DNA of 64,000 bases from Viridibacillus sp050278625 (GTDB lineage Bacteria > Bacillota > Bacilli > Bacillales_A > Planococcaceae): positions 1 through 64,000 of the forward strand of contig NZ_JBNNTI010000015.1 of the NCBI RefSeq assembly GCF_050278625.1. Reading direction: 5' to 3'. Both the position numbers and the translations under genes were made by a program. Every line of letters begins with the position of its first letter. Positions within the stretch are counted from its first letter, which is position 1. Of the stretch, positions 49,816-59,832 are shown in pieces. Below the pieces are notes generated by a model. The model ran no database searches. It saw nothing but the letters and a program-made list of their open reading frames with translations, and was not told the DNA's origin.

Positions 49816-51438
49816 ATGTTAACAGGATGTTCTTCGTGGCCTAAGGATTATACAGATTTATATAAAAGGGAGGGGTGCTGGAAAGGGGAAACCTTCGGGG
49901 GAATGTTGCGTGATCGTGCCGAGAAACAAGGGGAACGAATCGCTATTACAAGCGGAGACAGAAACATGAGTTATGCTGAATTGGATAATAGGGCCAGTCG
50001 TTTGGCTACAGGATTACAGGAACTGGGGATAAAGCAAATGGACAGGGTAGTCATCCAGCTTCCCAACGTAATTGAGTTCTTTGAAGTATGTTTTGCATTG
50101 TTCAGATTAGGTGCATTGCCAGTGTTTGCCCTTCCATCACATCGAAGCAGTGAAATTAACTATTTTTGCGAGTTCGCTGAGGCGGTTGCCTACATCATCC
50201 CTGATAAGCACGCTGGTTTCGACCACCGTACTCTAGCAAGAGGTGCAAAAGATAAGAATGAAAAATTAAATGTTATTGTCACGGGTGATTCAGAGGAATT
50301 TGTGAATTTGGCGGATTTATATATCGATCCAAAAAAAAGCGAAGCACAAGTGACTTCAAGTGACATTGCCTTTCTTCAATTATCTGGAGGAAGTACAGGC
50401 CTATCAAAACTGATCCCAAGAACACATGATGATTATATATACAGTTTGCGGGTTAGCGCCGAAATTTGCCAAATAGACAAGGATAGTGTTTATCTCGCCG
50501 TGTTGCCAATCGCCCATAACTTTCCACTGAGCTCGCCAGGTGTCCTTGGCACGCTCTATGCGGGAGGCAGGGTGGTTCTTTCACCAGGCCCTAGCCCTGA
50601 CGAAGCATTTCCGCTTATTGAAAAACAAGGTGTGACGATTACTGCTCTTGTACCGCCCCTTGCCTTGAGATGGCTTGATACCATATCCAGCCGTGACCAT
50701 GATTTATCCAGTCTCCAAGTGCTACAGGTTGGCGGAGCGAAGTTCAGTGCGGAAGCTGCCCGTCGGGTATATCCCGCTTTTGGGTGTAAGTTACAACAAG
50801 TATTTGGCATGGCTGAAGGATTAGTTAACTATACAAGATTAAACGATCCTGAAGAGATAATCATCAATACTCAAGGTAGGCCGATGTCGAAATATGATGA
50901 AATTCGTATTGTCGATGAGGAAGACAGGGATGTTGAGCAGGGCGAAGTAGGGCATTTGTTAACGAGAGGCCCTTACACCATCCGTGGTTATTACAAAGCC
51001 GAAGAGCATAATGCGAAGGCATTCACGGTTGATGGATTCTACCGAACAGGTGATTTAGTAAGTATGAACGCTACTGGCTATATAGTTGTAGAGGGTCGAG
51101 ATAAGGACCAAATCAACCGTGGCGGAGAAAAGATTGCCGCTGAGGAAGTTGAAAACCATCTCTTGGCACATGGGGGGGTACATGATGTAGCCATCGTTTC
51201 CATGTCCGATGATTATTTAGGGGAGAGATCATGCGCCTTTGTGATACCGCGCCAGAAGGCCCCTACGGCAAAGGAACTTAAACAATTCTTGAAGGAGCGG
51301 GGACTTGCCGCTTTTAAAATTCCTGATCGAATTGAGTTTACCGATTCCTTCCCAAAAACGCCTTTAGGTAAAGTGAGTAAAAAAGCGTTGCGGCAAATTA
51401 TATCAGATAAACTGAACAATCAAATTACGCTGAAGTAA
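49816..51438 (+). CDS. dhbE: 2,3-dihydroxybenzoate-AMP ligase
   Basis: This 540-residue stand-alone adenylation enzyme activates 2,3-dihydroxybenzoate with ATP and loads it onto the aryl carrier domain of DhbB. The A3 loop is LQLSGGSTGLSKLIPRTHDD. AHNFPLSSPG carries Asn in place of the usual Asp of amino acid domains, as in aryl-acid ligases. YRTGDL, NRGGEKIAAEEVENHL and the Lys in FPKTPLGKVSKKALR are present. The length matches the B. subtilis enzyme. Confidence 0.96.
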   Translation: MLTGCSSWPKDYTDLYKREGCWKGETFGGMLRDRAEKQGERIAITSGDRNMSYAELDNRASRLATGLQELGIKQMDRVVIQLPNVIEFFEVCFALFRLGALPVFALPSHRSSEINYFCEFAEAVAYIIPDKHAGFDHRTLARGAKDKNEKLNVIVTGDSEEFVNLADLYIDPKKSEAQVTSSDIAFLQLSGGSTGLSKLIPRTHDDYIYSLRVSAEICQIDKDSVYLAVLPIAHNFPLSSPGVLGTLYAGGRVVLSPGPSPDEAFPLIEKQGVTITALVPPLALRWLDTISSRDHDLSSLQVLQVGGAKFSAEAARRVYPAFGCKLQQVFGMAEGLVNYTRLNDPEEIIINTQGRPMSKYDEIRIVDEEDRDVEQGEVGHLLTRGPYTIRGYYKAEEHNAKAFTVDGFYRTGDLVSMNATGYIVVEGRDKDQINRGGEKIAAEEVENHLLAHGGVHDVAIVSMSDDYLGERSCAFVIPRQKAPTAKELKQFLKERGLAAFKIPDRIEFTDSFPKTPLGKVSKKALRQIISDKLNNQITLK

Positions 51439-51465
51439 ATAAAAAACAATAGAAGGAGTGATTTG

Positions 51466-52383
51466 ATGGCTATTCCTGCTATCACACCATATGCAATGCC
51501 TGTAGAATCCGAGTTACCAAAAAATAAAGTTTCGTGGAAAGTAGATCCGTCGCGTTCAGTGCTTCTTGTTCATGACATGCAACAATACTTCCTTGATTAC
51601 TATACAGTAACCGAATCACCGATAACGGAACTGATATCGCATATACAGTCAATAAAAAGTCGTTGTGTGGACTTGGGTATCCCTGTCTTTTATACAGCAC
51701 AACCAGGCAATCAAAACCCTGAGGATCGTGCACTGCTTACCGATTTTTGGGGTCCAGGACTTGATGACGATATCAATCAAACAAAAGTCATTGACGAGGT
51801 TGCTCCAAGCGAGGATGACATTGTTCTTATTAAATGGCGTTATAGTGCATTTAAGCGGACGAAACTTCTCGAAATGATGAGGGAGCAAGGCCGTAATCAG
51901 CTTATCATTTGTGGGGTCTATGCACATATCGGCTGTCTTCTGACAGCAAGTGAGGCCTTTATGCAGGATATAAAACCATTTTTGGTATCTGATGCAGTAG
52001 CGGACTTTTCATTAGAAGAACATAAAATGGCGATTAAATATGCAGCTGAACGTTGTGCTGTCACAATATCTACATCCCGGTTGCTGGAACAATTGAATAG
52101 CGGTGAACAAGCATCAGCAGGGGGGGCCGTACAAGAAAATGATGATCATGGTTTGACATTGAATGGCCTAAGGATTCAAATCGCTGATCTTCTAGGTGAA
52201 TCACCATCTGATATCGGTGATAACGAGAATCTAGTGGATATAGGAATGGATTCGATAAGAATGATGAGCCTTGTTGAAATCCTAAGGGGAAAAGGGGCAG
52301 AGATCAATTTCATGCAGATGGCTGAAAAAACGACGATCGCTGCCTGGTGGGAACTATTATCTTCACAAAAGGTGTTAGCTTGA
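51466..52383 (+). CDS. dhbB: isochorismatase with aryl carrier domain
   Basis: This is a 305-residue bifunctional protein. Residues 1-210 are an isochorismatase (LLVHDMQQYFLDYYT, LIKWRYSAFKRTKL, LIICGVYAHIGCLLTASEAF) that splits isochorismate to 2,3-dihydro-DHB and pyruvate. Residues 225-305 are an aryl carrier domain whose phosphopantetheine Ser is in LVDIGMDSIRMMSLVEIL. ATG 51466 is preferred to TTG 51463 by AGGAG spacing. DHB is carried on this domain to DhbF. Confidence 0.95.
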   Translation: MAIPAITPYAMPVESELPKNKVSWKVDPSRSVLLVHDMQQYFLDYYTVTESPITELISHIQSIKSRCVDLGIPVFYTAQPGNQNPEDRALLTDFWGPGLDDDINQTKVIDEVAPSEDDIVLIKWRYSAFKRTKLLEMMREQGRNQLIICGVYAHIGCLLTASEAFMQDIKPFLVSDAVADFSLEEHKMAIKYAAERCAVTISTSRLLEQLNSGEQASAGGAVQENDDHGLTLNGLRIQIADLLGESPSDIGDNENLVDIGMDSIRMMSLVEILRGKGAEINFMQMAEKTTIAAWWELLSSQKVLA

Positions 52384-52411
52384 ACTAAAAACAGGAAGGA
52401 GGTAAGGCGGA

Positions 52412-55400
52412 GTGCTTAATATTCAGGATCAAGATGTGCGCTGGACGTTGTCCGGCGCGCAATCCGGTATCTGGTTCGCTCAGCAGTTGGAGCCAGATAA
52501 CCCGATTTATAACACAGGGGAATACATAGAAATTGCTGGACAGATTGATATAGAGCATTTTGAACAGGCACTGAGGCAGGCAGTTAAGGAGGCGGAGTTT
52601 TTACATGTCCGCTTTGGCGAGGATTACAATGGACCATTTCAAATCAGTGGGGAATCAATTGATTTCCCTTTTAACTTCTTAGATATGAGTAGAGAGGGAA
52701 ATTCTCAGGAGAAGGCTATACAATGGATGAAAAAAGATTTGGCTTATCCAATTGACTTGAAAAGTGACTCGCTCTTCAATCAGGTCTTATTCAAGGTGGA
52801 TTCGGACCGCTTTTTCTGGTATCAACGCATTCACCATATTGTCATGGATGCATTTGGATTTTCACTTATATCACAACGAGTAGCCAAACTATACACGGCA
52901 CTTCAAAAAGGACAAAGTTTGGACGAAGGTGCTTTTTCTCCTTTACGTTTACTTCTTGAGGAAGATAAGGCGTACCGGGAATCCGAAAAGTTCGATATTG
53001 ATCGCCAGTTTTGGCAAGAACGTTTTGCAGATCAGCCGGAGGTTATGAGCCTAGCTGATCGAGCACCTAGGACCTCTAAAGGCTTCCTTAGTCAAACGGG
53101 TTATCTATCAACTTCCGCTACACAAGCCTTAAAAGCGAATGCGCATATATATTCGGGAAGCTGGCATGAAGTGGTGATTGCAGTAACGGCCGTTTATGTG
53201 AACCGTTTAACTGGTTCGGAAGAGGTCATCCTGAGTTTACCGATGATGGGCCGCTTGGGTTCTTCCTCTTTGAATATCCCTAGTATGGTAATGAATCTGT
53301 TGCCACTGCGTTTGTCTGTACAGCCAGAGATGAGTTTTAAAGAGTTGGTGAAGCAGGTGTCGAAGGAAGTCCGTGCCATCCGCCGCCATCAAAATTATCG
53401 ACATGAAGAATTGCGACGTGACCTTAAATTGCTGGGTGATAATCAGCGATTATTCGGACCGCAAATTAATGTCATGCCTTTTGATTATGGACTCAATTTT
53501 TCAGGGAGTAAGGCGATCACACATAAGCTAGCCACCGGTCCTGTCGATGATTTGTCGATCAACATCTATGACAAGTCTGATGGAAAAGGGCTAAGGATCG
53601 ATCTAGATGCAAACCCCGAAGTATATAGCATCGAAGATTTAGCTACACATCATTCGCGTTTTTTGAGTTTTCTTGAAAAGGTCGTGATTGCAGAGAAGAA
53701 TCAATCGATTGGGGAAATTGAGCTTCTTTTACCTGAGGAACACCAGCAAGTCCTGCTTGAATGGAATCGAACGGCAAAAGAGCTTCCATCTGTGCTTTTA
53801 CCAAGATTGTTCGAGGATCAAGTTTCCAAAACCCCTGATTTGACAGCCGTAATGGATGGAAATGCCATTCTTACTTATAAGGATTTAAACGAGCGAGTTA
53901 ATCGACTCTCGCACCACCTTTTGGAAAAGGGGTTGGGACCAGAGAAATTCGTGGCTATAGCTCTAACGCGATCAGTGGATATGGTCATTTCCATGTTGGC
54001 TGTGTTAAAAACGGGAGCGGCCTATTTACCTATCGACCCAGATTATCCATCAGATCGAATCGAATTCATGCTTGATGATGCCAGGCCTGCAGCAATCATA
54101 ACTAGTAAAAGAATTGCTTCTAAATTATCTGATACCGAAGGAACGGAGCGCATCGTATTGGATGAGAAAGAGACCATTACTGCTCTGGGGGATCATCCAG
54201 ATATAAATGTGGAGGATGAAAAAAGAAGGGGAACCATGTCCCCACTTAACCCGGCTTATATGATTTACACGTCAGGCTCTACCGGGAAGCCAAAGGGTGT
54301 CGTGATCCAATCAGCAAGCCTTATTAATTTCCTTTCTTCAATGCAAAGCAAATTTTCTTTAAATCATCGGGATCGTCTCTTGGCAGTTACAACCATTGCT
54401 TTTGATATATCCGGTTTAGAAATTTTCATGCCGCTTCTGAATGGGGCAAGCTGTGTCATAGCTACTAAGGAAACGGTTCAAGACCCTAAGACTTTGTCTA
54501 AAATAATCGTTCAACATGATATAAGCATCATGCAGGCCACACCTACGCTTTGGCATTCACTTGTAGCGAATTATCCTGAAGTGATAAAGAATCTTAGAGT
54601 GCTAATAGGAGGAGAGGCACTATCAATCAGTCTAACCAACGCTTTACATCAATTAGGATGTGAAGTGACGAATCTGTACGGACCAACGGAAACGACAATA
54701 TGGTCTTCATCCATTACGGTTGATCCGAATCAGGGTGGTATGCCCTCCATCGGCAAGCCCATTTGGAATACACAGGTTTATGTGCTGGATGCTGCTTTGA
54801 AGCCTGTTCCTAAAGGGACTGTAGGGGAATTATATATTGCCGGTGCAGGACTGGCACGTGGATATTTAGGTCGCCCGAATTTAACTGCTGAGCGATTTGT
54901 CGCTAATCCGTATGGTTCAAAGGGTAGCCGCATGTATCGAACAGGTGATCTTGTTCGTTGGCGTGGCGATGGCACACTGGATTATATTAGTAGGGCCGAT
55001 CATCAAATTAAAATACGAGGGTTTCGTATTGAACTAGGAGAAATTGAAGCAAAGCTTATCCATCATCCTGACATTGAACAGGCTGCAGTCATCGTTCGCG
55101 AAGATCAGCCGGGGGATAAACGCATTGTTGCCTATATCGTTCTTTCTTTAGATGTACCAGCAAATATTGTAGAAATTCGAGAATTTGTAGGTAGTGGTTT
55201 GCCGGAATACATGATCCCATCCGCTATCGTTGAGATGGAAGAATTGCCATTGACTCCAAATGGAAAGCTCAACCGGAAGGAATTGCCCGCGCCTGATCTC
55301 ACTATACTTGTTTCTGATCGCGCTCCTAGAACACCGCAGGAGGAAATCGTCAGTGATCTTTTCGCTGAGGTTCTTGGTCTTTCACGGGTCGGAGTCGATG

Positions 55401-58400
55401 ATAGCTTCTTTAATTTAGGCGGTCACTCTCTTCTTGCCTCCACTTTGATGGCGCGAATAAGAGATACATTCGGAGTTGAAATAGGCATTGGTAAACTGTT
55501 TGAGACACCGACCGTTTCTGGTCTTGTCAAACAGCTTTCTAACGGGAGGAGTGCGAGGTTGCCTGTTAAAAAGGTACATAGACCGGAACAGGTACCTCTT
55601 TCCTTTGCCCAGCGGCGATTATGGTTCCTTCATAGTCTTGAAGGACCTAGCCCGACGTATAATATTCCGCTCGTTGTTGAATTGTCTGGCGAAATTGATA
55701 CCGGGGCACTCGAAGCTGCGATCAATGATGTAGTCGAGCGCCATGAAACTTTACGTACGCTCTTTCCCGTTACATCGGGTACAGCTCATCAATATGTGCT
55801 AAATCCTTCCGAGGCGCAAGTGGAATTATTGGTATCGCACATTTACGAGGCTGAGCTTGAAGCAGAAATTTTTATCGCTACGAGATATAGTTTCAATCTT
55901 GCAAAAGAACCGGCTATTTGTGCCCAGCTTTTCACAATGGCCCCTGACAAGCATGTATTGGTTTTATTATTACATCATATTGCAGGAGATGGATGGTCCC
56001 TTACACCGCTTACTCGCGATCTGACCGCAGCTTATGTGGCGCGAAGTAAAGGTGTCGACCCTAACCTACCTCCGTTGCCTGTACAATATGCCGATTATGC
56101 GCTCTGGCAAGAAAATCTTTTAGGAAGCGAAAGTGATGAAACCAGTTTAGTCAATGAACAAATGGATTACTGGAAAGAGACATTAGCCAACCTGCCAGAC
56201 CAATTGGAATTGTCTACTGATTTTCCACGTCCCCTAGAATCCAGTTATCGCGGAGATACCATAGACTTTTCGATAAATCCCGAAATGCATCAACGTTTAT
56301 TGGATATGGCTCGTGAAAATGGCGTCAGCCTATTCATGGTATTGCAATCCGGTCTGACTGCGCTCCTCACTCGACTTGGAGCCGGTAACGATATTCCAAT
56401 CGGAAGTCCGATAGCAGGTCGAAGTGATGATGCTTTAAGCGACCTGGTAGGGATGTTCATCAACACCTTGGTGTTACGGACAGATACATCCGGTGACCCT
56501 ACTTTCCGGGAGCTTCTTGACAGGGTACGAAGGGTCAATTTACATGCTTATGAGCATCAGGACTTGCCATTTGAGCGTCTGGTAGAAGTATTGAATCCAG
56601 TTCGGTCCCGAGCTAGGCATCCATTATTCCAGATCATGTTGGCGCTGCAAAATACACCTGATCCTAAATTGGACCTTCCAGGGGTTCAATCCAACATGAA
56701 ATTATATAGCGTAGGTGCTTCGAAATTCGATTTGACCATGGAATTCCGTGAAGTGCATGCTGAAAATGGCAGTCCGGATGGGATTAGTGCATTCCTTGAA
56801 TATAGTACAGATTTATTTAAGCGGGAGACCGCCGAGATGTTAATATATCGTTTATTAAGGCTATTGAACGGCGCCATTTCGGAACCGGATCAGCATATTG
56901 GACTTTTGGACATACTGGCACCTGAAGAGCGCAAAAAAATTCTTGTGGATTGGAATGGAAGCTCCGAGGGGATAGCGCAGACGAGCATACCTGCACTATT
57001 TGAAGAACAGGTAAAAAAATATTCTCACAATATTGCATTGGTATATGGGGACACTTCATTGACATATGAAGAGGTAAACAAAAAAGCGAATCAGCTTGCC
57101 CATCTGCTGATTGCTAAAGGAATAGGGCCGGAGCAATTCGTCGCGTTGGCCATGCCTAGATCATTGGAGATGGTTGTAGGATTGCTAGCTGTACTCAAGG
57201 CTGGAGCCGCATATGTGCCTTTAGATCCTGAATATCCAAATGATAGATTAACGTTCATGCTTCAAGATGCTCTGCCAGCTTGTGTCCTAACAAGCTCGAG
57301 TGTAGCTACGAAGCTTCCCGAGATGCAAGATATCAGGCAAATCATACTTGATGAAGATAGTACGATAGAAGAATTGGCAGAATATTCTTCATTCAATCCA
57401 ATGGATAGTGATCGAATTCAACCATTATCACCTTTAAATTCAGCTTATATTATTTATACTTCCGGTTCTACCGGTGTACCAAAAGGGGTCGTGGTTCCCC
57501 ATCAGAATGTAATTAGACTGTTTGCATCTACGGAACATTGGTACCAATTCAATTCTGAAGATGTGTGGACTATGTTCCACTCTTATGCTTTTGATTTTTC
57601 GGTTTGGGAGATTTGGGGAGCTTTACTTCACGGAGGCAAGCTAGTTGTTGTCCCTCATTCAATCAGCAGGTCACCGGAGGAATTTTTACAACTACTTGTA
57701 AAAGAAAGTGTTACGGTACTAAACCAGACCCCATCAGCATTTTATCAATTAATGCAGGCGGATAGGGAAATGCCGGCAATAGGTCAGGAACTTGCATTAC
57801 GCTACGTGATCTACGGTGGAGAGGCACTTGAACTAAGTCGTTTGGAGGATTGGTATAGCCGTCATCCGGAGAATTCGCCATATCTAATCAACATGTATGG
57901 AATTACGGAAACAACCGTTCATGTCAGCTATCTTGAGCTTAATCGGGATATTACATCACTAAAAGCAAATAGCCTCATTGGCCGTGCGATACCTGATCTA
58001 GGAGTGTATGTGTTAGATGCCAGCTTACAGCCAGTTCCAACAGGGGTAGTAGGAGAGCTCTATGTTTCCGGACCTGGTCTTGCCCGTGGTTATTTAGGTC
58101 GCCCAGGTTTGACGGCGGACCGTTTTGTCGCGAACCCATTCAGTTTATCAGGTGACAGGATGTACCGCACTGGAGATTTGGCTCGGTGGCGCGAGGATGG
58201 ATCTTTGGATTATATGGGGCGTGCCGATTATCAGATTAAAATACGCGGATTCCGTATTGAATTGGGTGAAATCGAGGCATCGATTGCTCAACATTCCGAT
58301 ATTGAACAAGTTGCGGTAGTGGTTCGCGAAGACAACCCAGGTGATAAGCGTTTGGTCGCATATGTCGTACCTGCTTCGAATGTAACTATTGATTCTTCAC

Positions 58401-59614
58401 ATGTACGTCGCTTCGTTGCTGAAGGTCTTCCTGATTACATGGTCCCTTCCGCTTTTGTTGAAATGGAAGAATTACCTTTGACACCAAATGGTAAGCTGGA
58501 TCGCAAGGCATTGCCGGCGCCGGAATTCGGTGCCATTGAATCGGGGCGCGGTCCGAGAACTCCACAGGAGGAGATTCTTTGCGACCTTTTTATGAAGGTT
58601 CTCGATTTGTCTCATGTTGGAATAGATGACGGATTCTTTGATCTAGGTGGTCACTCGCTGCTAGCTGTCCATCTGATGAGCAAAATCCGTGAAGCGCTTG
58701 GTGTTGAGCTGAGTATTGGTAACCTATTCGAGGCTCCGACTGTTGCGGGGCTCGCTGAGAGACTTGAAATGGGTACAAGCCAAAGTGCTTTGGATGTCTT
58801 GTTGCCGCTTAGGAAAAATGGGATAGAACTTCCGTTATTTTGTGTACATCCAGCAGGTGGACTTAGCTGGTGCTACGCTGGGTTGATGACTGCGTTAGGA
58901 CCTGACTATCCAATCTATGGGTTACAAGCACGAGGCATATCACAGAAAGAGCAATTCCCGAAAACGCTGATTGAAATGGCAGCGGACTATATCGCTCACT
59001 TACGGACGATCCAGCCAAAAGGGCCTTACCATCTATTGGGATGGTCTCTCGGAGGCAATGTCGTTCATGCAATGGCAACCCAACTGCAAAATGAGGGAGA
59101 GGACGTTCGCCTTGTCGCAATCCTCGATGCATATCCAAGTCACTTCCTGCCCATAAACGAAGGTCCGGATGATGAGGAAGCTTTAATCGCACTGCTTGCA
59201 TTGGGTGGATATGATCCTGATAGTTTAGGAGACCAGCCGTTGGATAATGCCAGTGCTATAGAAATACTGCGTCGGGACGGAAGTGCATTAGCTAGTTTAG
59301 AAGAAGAAACAATCCTGAACCTAAAAGAAACATATGTGAATTCAGTTCGGATCATGAGTGAGTATAAACCAAAGACCTTTAAAGGGGATGTGATGTTCTT
59401 TAGATCGACGATCATTCCGGACTGGTTTGATCCTATTCACCCAGAAACATGGAACCCATTCATCCATGGGGAAATTGAACAGCATAATATCGATTGTCGG
59501 CATAAGGATATGTGTCAACCAGGACCGCTTGCTGAAATTGGCCAGGTGATTGCTGAAAAACTTTCTAATATGAAGAAGTTAGGCAAGCTTTATGAAGGAG
59601 GAGATAACAGATGA
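52412..59614 (+). CDS. dhbF: dimodular bacillibactin synthetase
   Basis: This 2400-residue NRPS has the order C-A-T-C-A-T-TE. C1 has HHIVMDAFG near residue 140. A1 (YTSGSTGKPKG near 620) has specificity residues D-I-L-Q-L-G-L-I-W, the glycine code. T1 has LGGHSLLAS near 1003. C2 has HHIAGDGWS near 1187. A2 (YTSGSTGVPKG near 1680) reads D-F-W-N-I-G-M-V-H, the threonine code. T2 has LGGHSLLAV near 2078, and the thioesterase has GWSLGGN near 2208. It joins DHB, Gly and Thr and cyclises three units. It starts at GTG after AAGGAGGT. Confidence 0.96.
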   Translation: MLNIQDQDVRWTLSGAQSGIWFAQQLEPDNPIYNTGEYIEIAGQIDIEHFEQALRQAVKEAEFLHVRFGEDYNGPFQISGESIDFPFNFLDMSREGNSQEKAIQWMKKDLAYPIDLKSDSLFNQVLFKVDSDRFFWYQRIHHIVMDAFGFSLISQRVAKLYTALQKGQSLDEGAFSPLRLLLEEDKAYRESEKFDIDRQFWQERFADQPEVMSLADRAPRTSKGFLSQTGYLSTSATQALKANAHIYSGSWHEVVIAVTAVYVNRLTGSEEVILSLPMMGRLGSSSLNIPSMVMNLLPLRLSVQPEMSFKELVKQVSKEVRAIRRHQNYRHEELRRDLKLLGDNQRLFGPQINVMPFDYGLNFSGSKAITHKLATGPVDDLSINIYDKSDGKGLRIDLDANPEVYSIEDLATHHSRFLSFLEKVVIAEKNQSIGEIELLLPEEHQQVLLEWNRTAKELPSVLLPRLFEDQVSKTPDLTAVMDGNAILTYKDLNERVNRLSHHLLEKGLGPEKFVAIALTRSVDMVISMLAVLKTGAAYLPIDPDYPSDRIEFMLDDARPAAIITSKRIASKLSDTEGTERIVLDEKETITALGDHPDINVEDEKRRGTMSPLNPAYMIYTSGSTGKPKGVVIQSASLINFLSSMQSKFSLNHRDRLLAVTTIAFDISGLEIFMPLLNGASCVIATKETVQDPKTLSKIIVQHDISIMQATPTLWHSLVANYPEVIKNLRVLIGGEALSISLTNALHQLGCEVTNLYGPTETTIWSSSITVDPNQGGMPSIGKPIWNTQVYVLDAALKPVPKGTVGELYIAGAGLARGYLGRPNLTAERFVANPYGSKGSRMYRTGDLVRWRGDGTLDYISRADHQIKIRGFRIELGEIEAKLIHHPDIEQAAVIVREDQPGDKRIVAYIVLSLDVPANIVEIREFVGSGLPEYMIPSAIVEMEELPLTPNGKLNRKELPAPDLTILVSDRAPRTPQEEIVSDLFAEVLGLSRVGVDDSFFNLGGHSLLASTLMARIRDTFGVEIGIGKLFETPTVSGLVKQLSNGRSARLPVKKVHRPEQVPLSFAQRRLWFLHSLEGPSPTYNIPLVVELSGEIDTGALEAAINDVVERHETLRTLFPVTSGTAHQYVLNPSEAQVELLVSHIYEAELEAEIFIATRYSFNLAKEPAICAQLFTMAPDKHVLVLLLHHIAGDGWSLTPLTRDLTAAYVARSKGVDPNLPPLPVQYADYALWQENLLGSESDETSLVNEQMDYWKETLANLPDQLELSTDFPRPLESSYRGDTIDFSINPEMHQRLLDMARENGVSLFMVLQSGLTALLTRLGAGNDIPIGSPIAGRSDDALSDLVGMFINTLVLRTDTSGDPTFRELLDRVRRVNLHAYEHQDLPFERLVEVLNPVRSRARHPLFQIMLALQNTPDPKLDLPGVQSNMKLYSVGASKFDLTMEFREVHAENGSPDGISAFLEYSTDLFKRETAEMLIYRLLRLLNGAISEPDQHIGLLDILAPEERKKILVDWNGSSEGIAQTSIPALFEEQVKKYSHNIALVYGDTSLTYEEVNKKANQLAHLLIAKGIGPEQFVALAMPRSLEMVVGLLAVLKAGAAYVPLDPEYPNDRLTFMLQDALPACVLTSSSVATKLPEMQDIRQIILDEDSTIEELAEYSSFNPMDSDRIQPLSPLNSAYIIYTSGSTGVPKGVVVPHQNVIRLFASTEHWYQFNSEDVWTMFHSYAFDFSVWEIWGALLHGGKLVVVPHSISRSPEEFLQLLVKESVTVLNQTPSAFYQLMQADREMPAIGQELALRYVIYGGEALELSRLEDWYSRHPENSPYLINMYGITETTVHVSYLELNRDITSLKANSLIGRAIPDLGVYVLDASLQPVPTGVVGELYVSGPGLARGYLGRPGLTADRFVANPFSLSGDRMYRTGDLARWREDGSLDYMGRADYQIKIRGFRIELGEIEASIAQHSDIEQVAVVVREDNPGDKRLVAYVVPASNVTIDSSHVRRFVAEGLPDYMVPSAFVEMEELPLTPNGKLDRKALPAPEFGAIESGRGPRTPQEEILCDLFMKVLDLSHVGIDDGFFDLGGHSLLAVHLMSKIREALGVELSIGNLFEAPTVAGLAERLEMGTSQSALDVLLPLRKNGIELPLFCVHPAGGLSWCYAGLMTALGPDYPIYGLQARGISQKEQFPKTLIEMAADYIAHLRTIQPKGPYHLLGWSLGGNVVHAMATQLQNEGEDVRLVAILDAYPSHFLPINEGPDDEEALIALLALGGYDPDSLGDQPLDNASAIEILRRDGSALASLEEETILNLKETYVNSVRIMSEYKPKTFKGDVMFFRSTIIPDWFDPIHPETWNPFIHGEIEQHNIDCRHKDMCQPGPLAEIGQVIAEKLSNMKKLGKLYEGGDNR

Positions 59615-59832
59615 CCAACCCTTTCGAGAATGAAAATGGTATCTATAATGTATTGATAAATGAAGAAGGTCAGCATTCCCTTTGGCCCGCCTTTCTGGTT
59701 ATTCCAGAAGGCTGGTCCGTCATATACCGGGAGGAAAGCCGGCAGGATTGCTTGGAGTACATTAACAAGAACTGGACAGATTTGCAGCCCAAAAGCTTAA
59801 AATTAGTTGCAAGCAGTGACGGAACAAAGTGA
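59611..59832 (+). CDS. MbtH-like NRPS accessory protein
   Basis: This 73-residue protein binds adenylation domains and helps them fold and work. The family signature is seen in VLINEEGQHSLWPAFLVIPE followed by GWSVIYREESRQDCLEYINK, with the conserved tryptophans. It overlaps the end of dhbF and the start of the transporter gene by four bases each, so translation is coupled. The small size is normal. Confidence 0.95.
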   Translation: MTNPFENENGIYNVLINEEGQHSLWPAFLVIPEGWSVIYREESRQDCLEYINKNWTDLQPKSLKLVASSDGTK

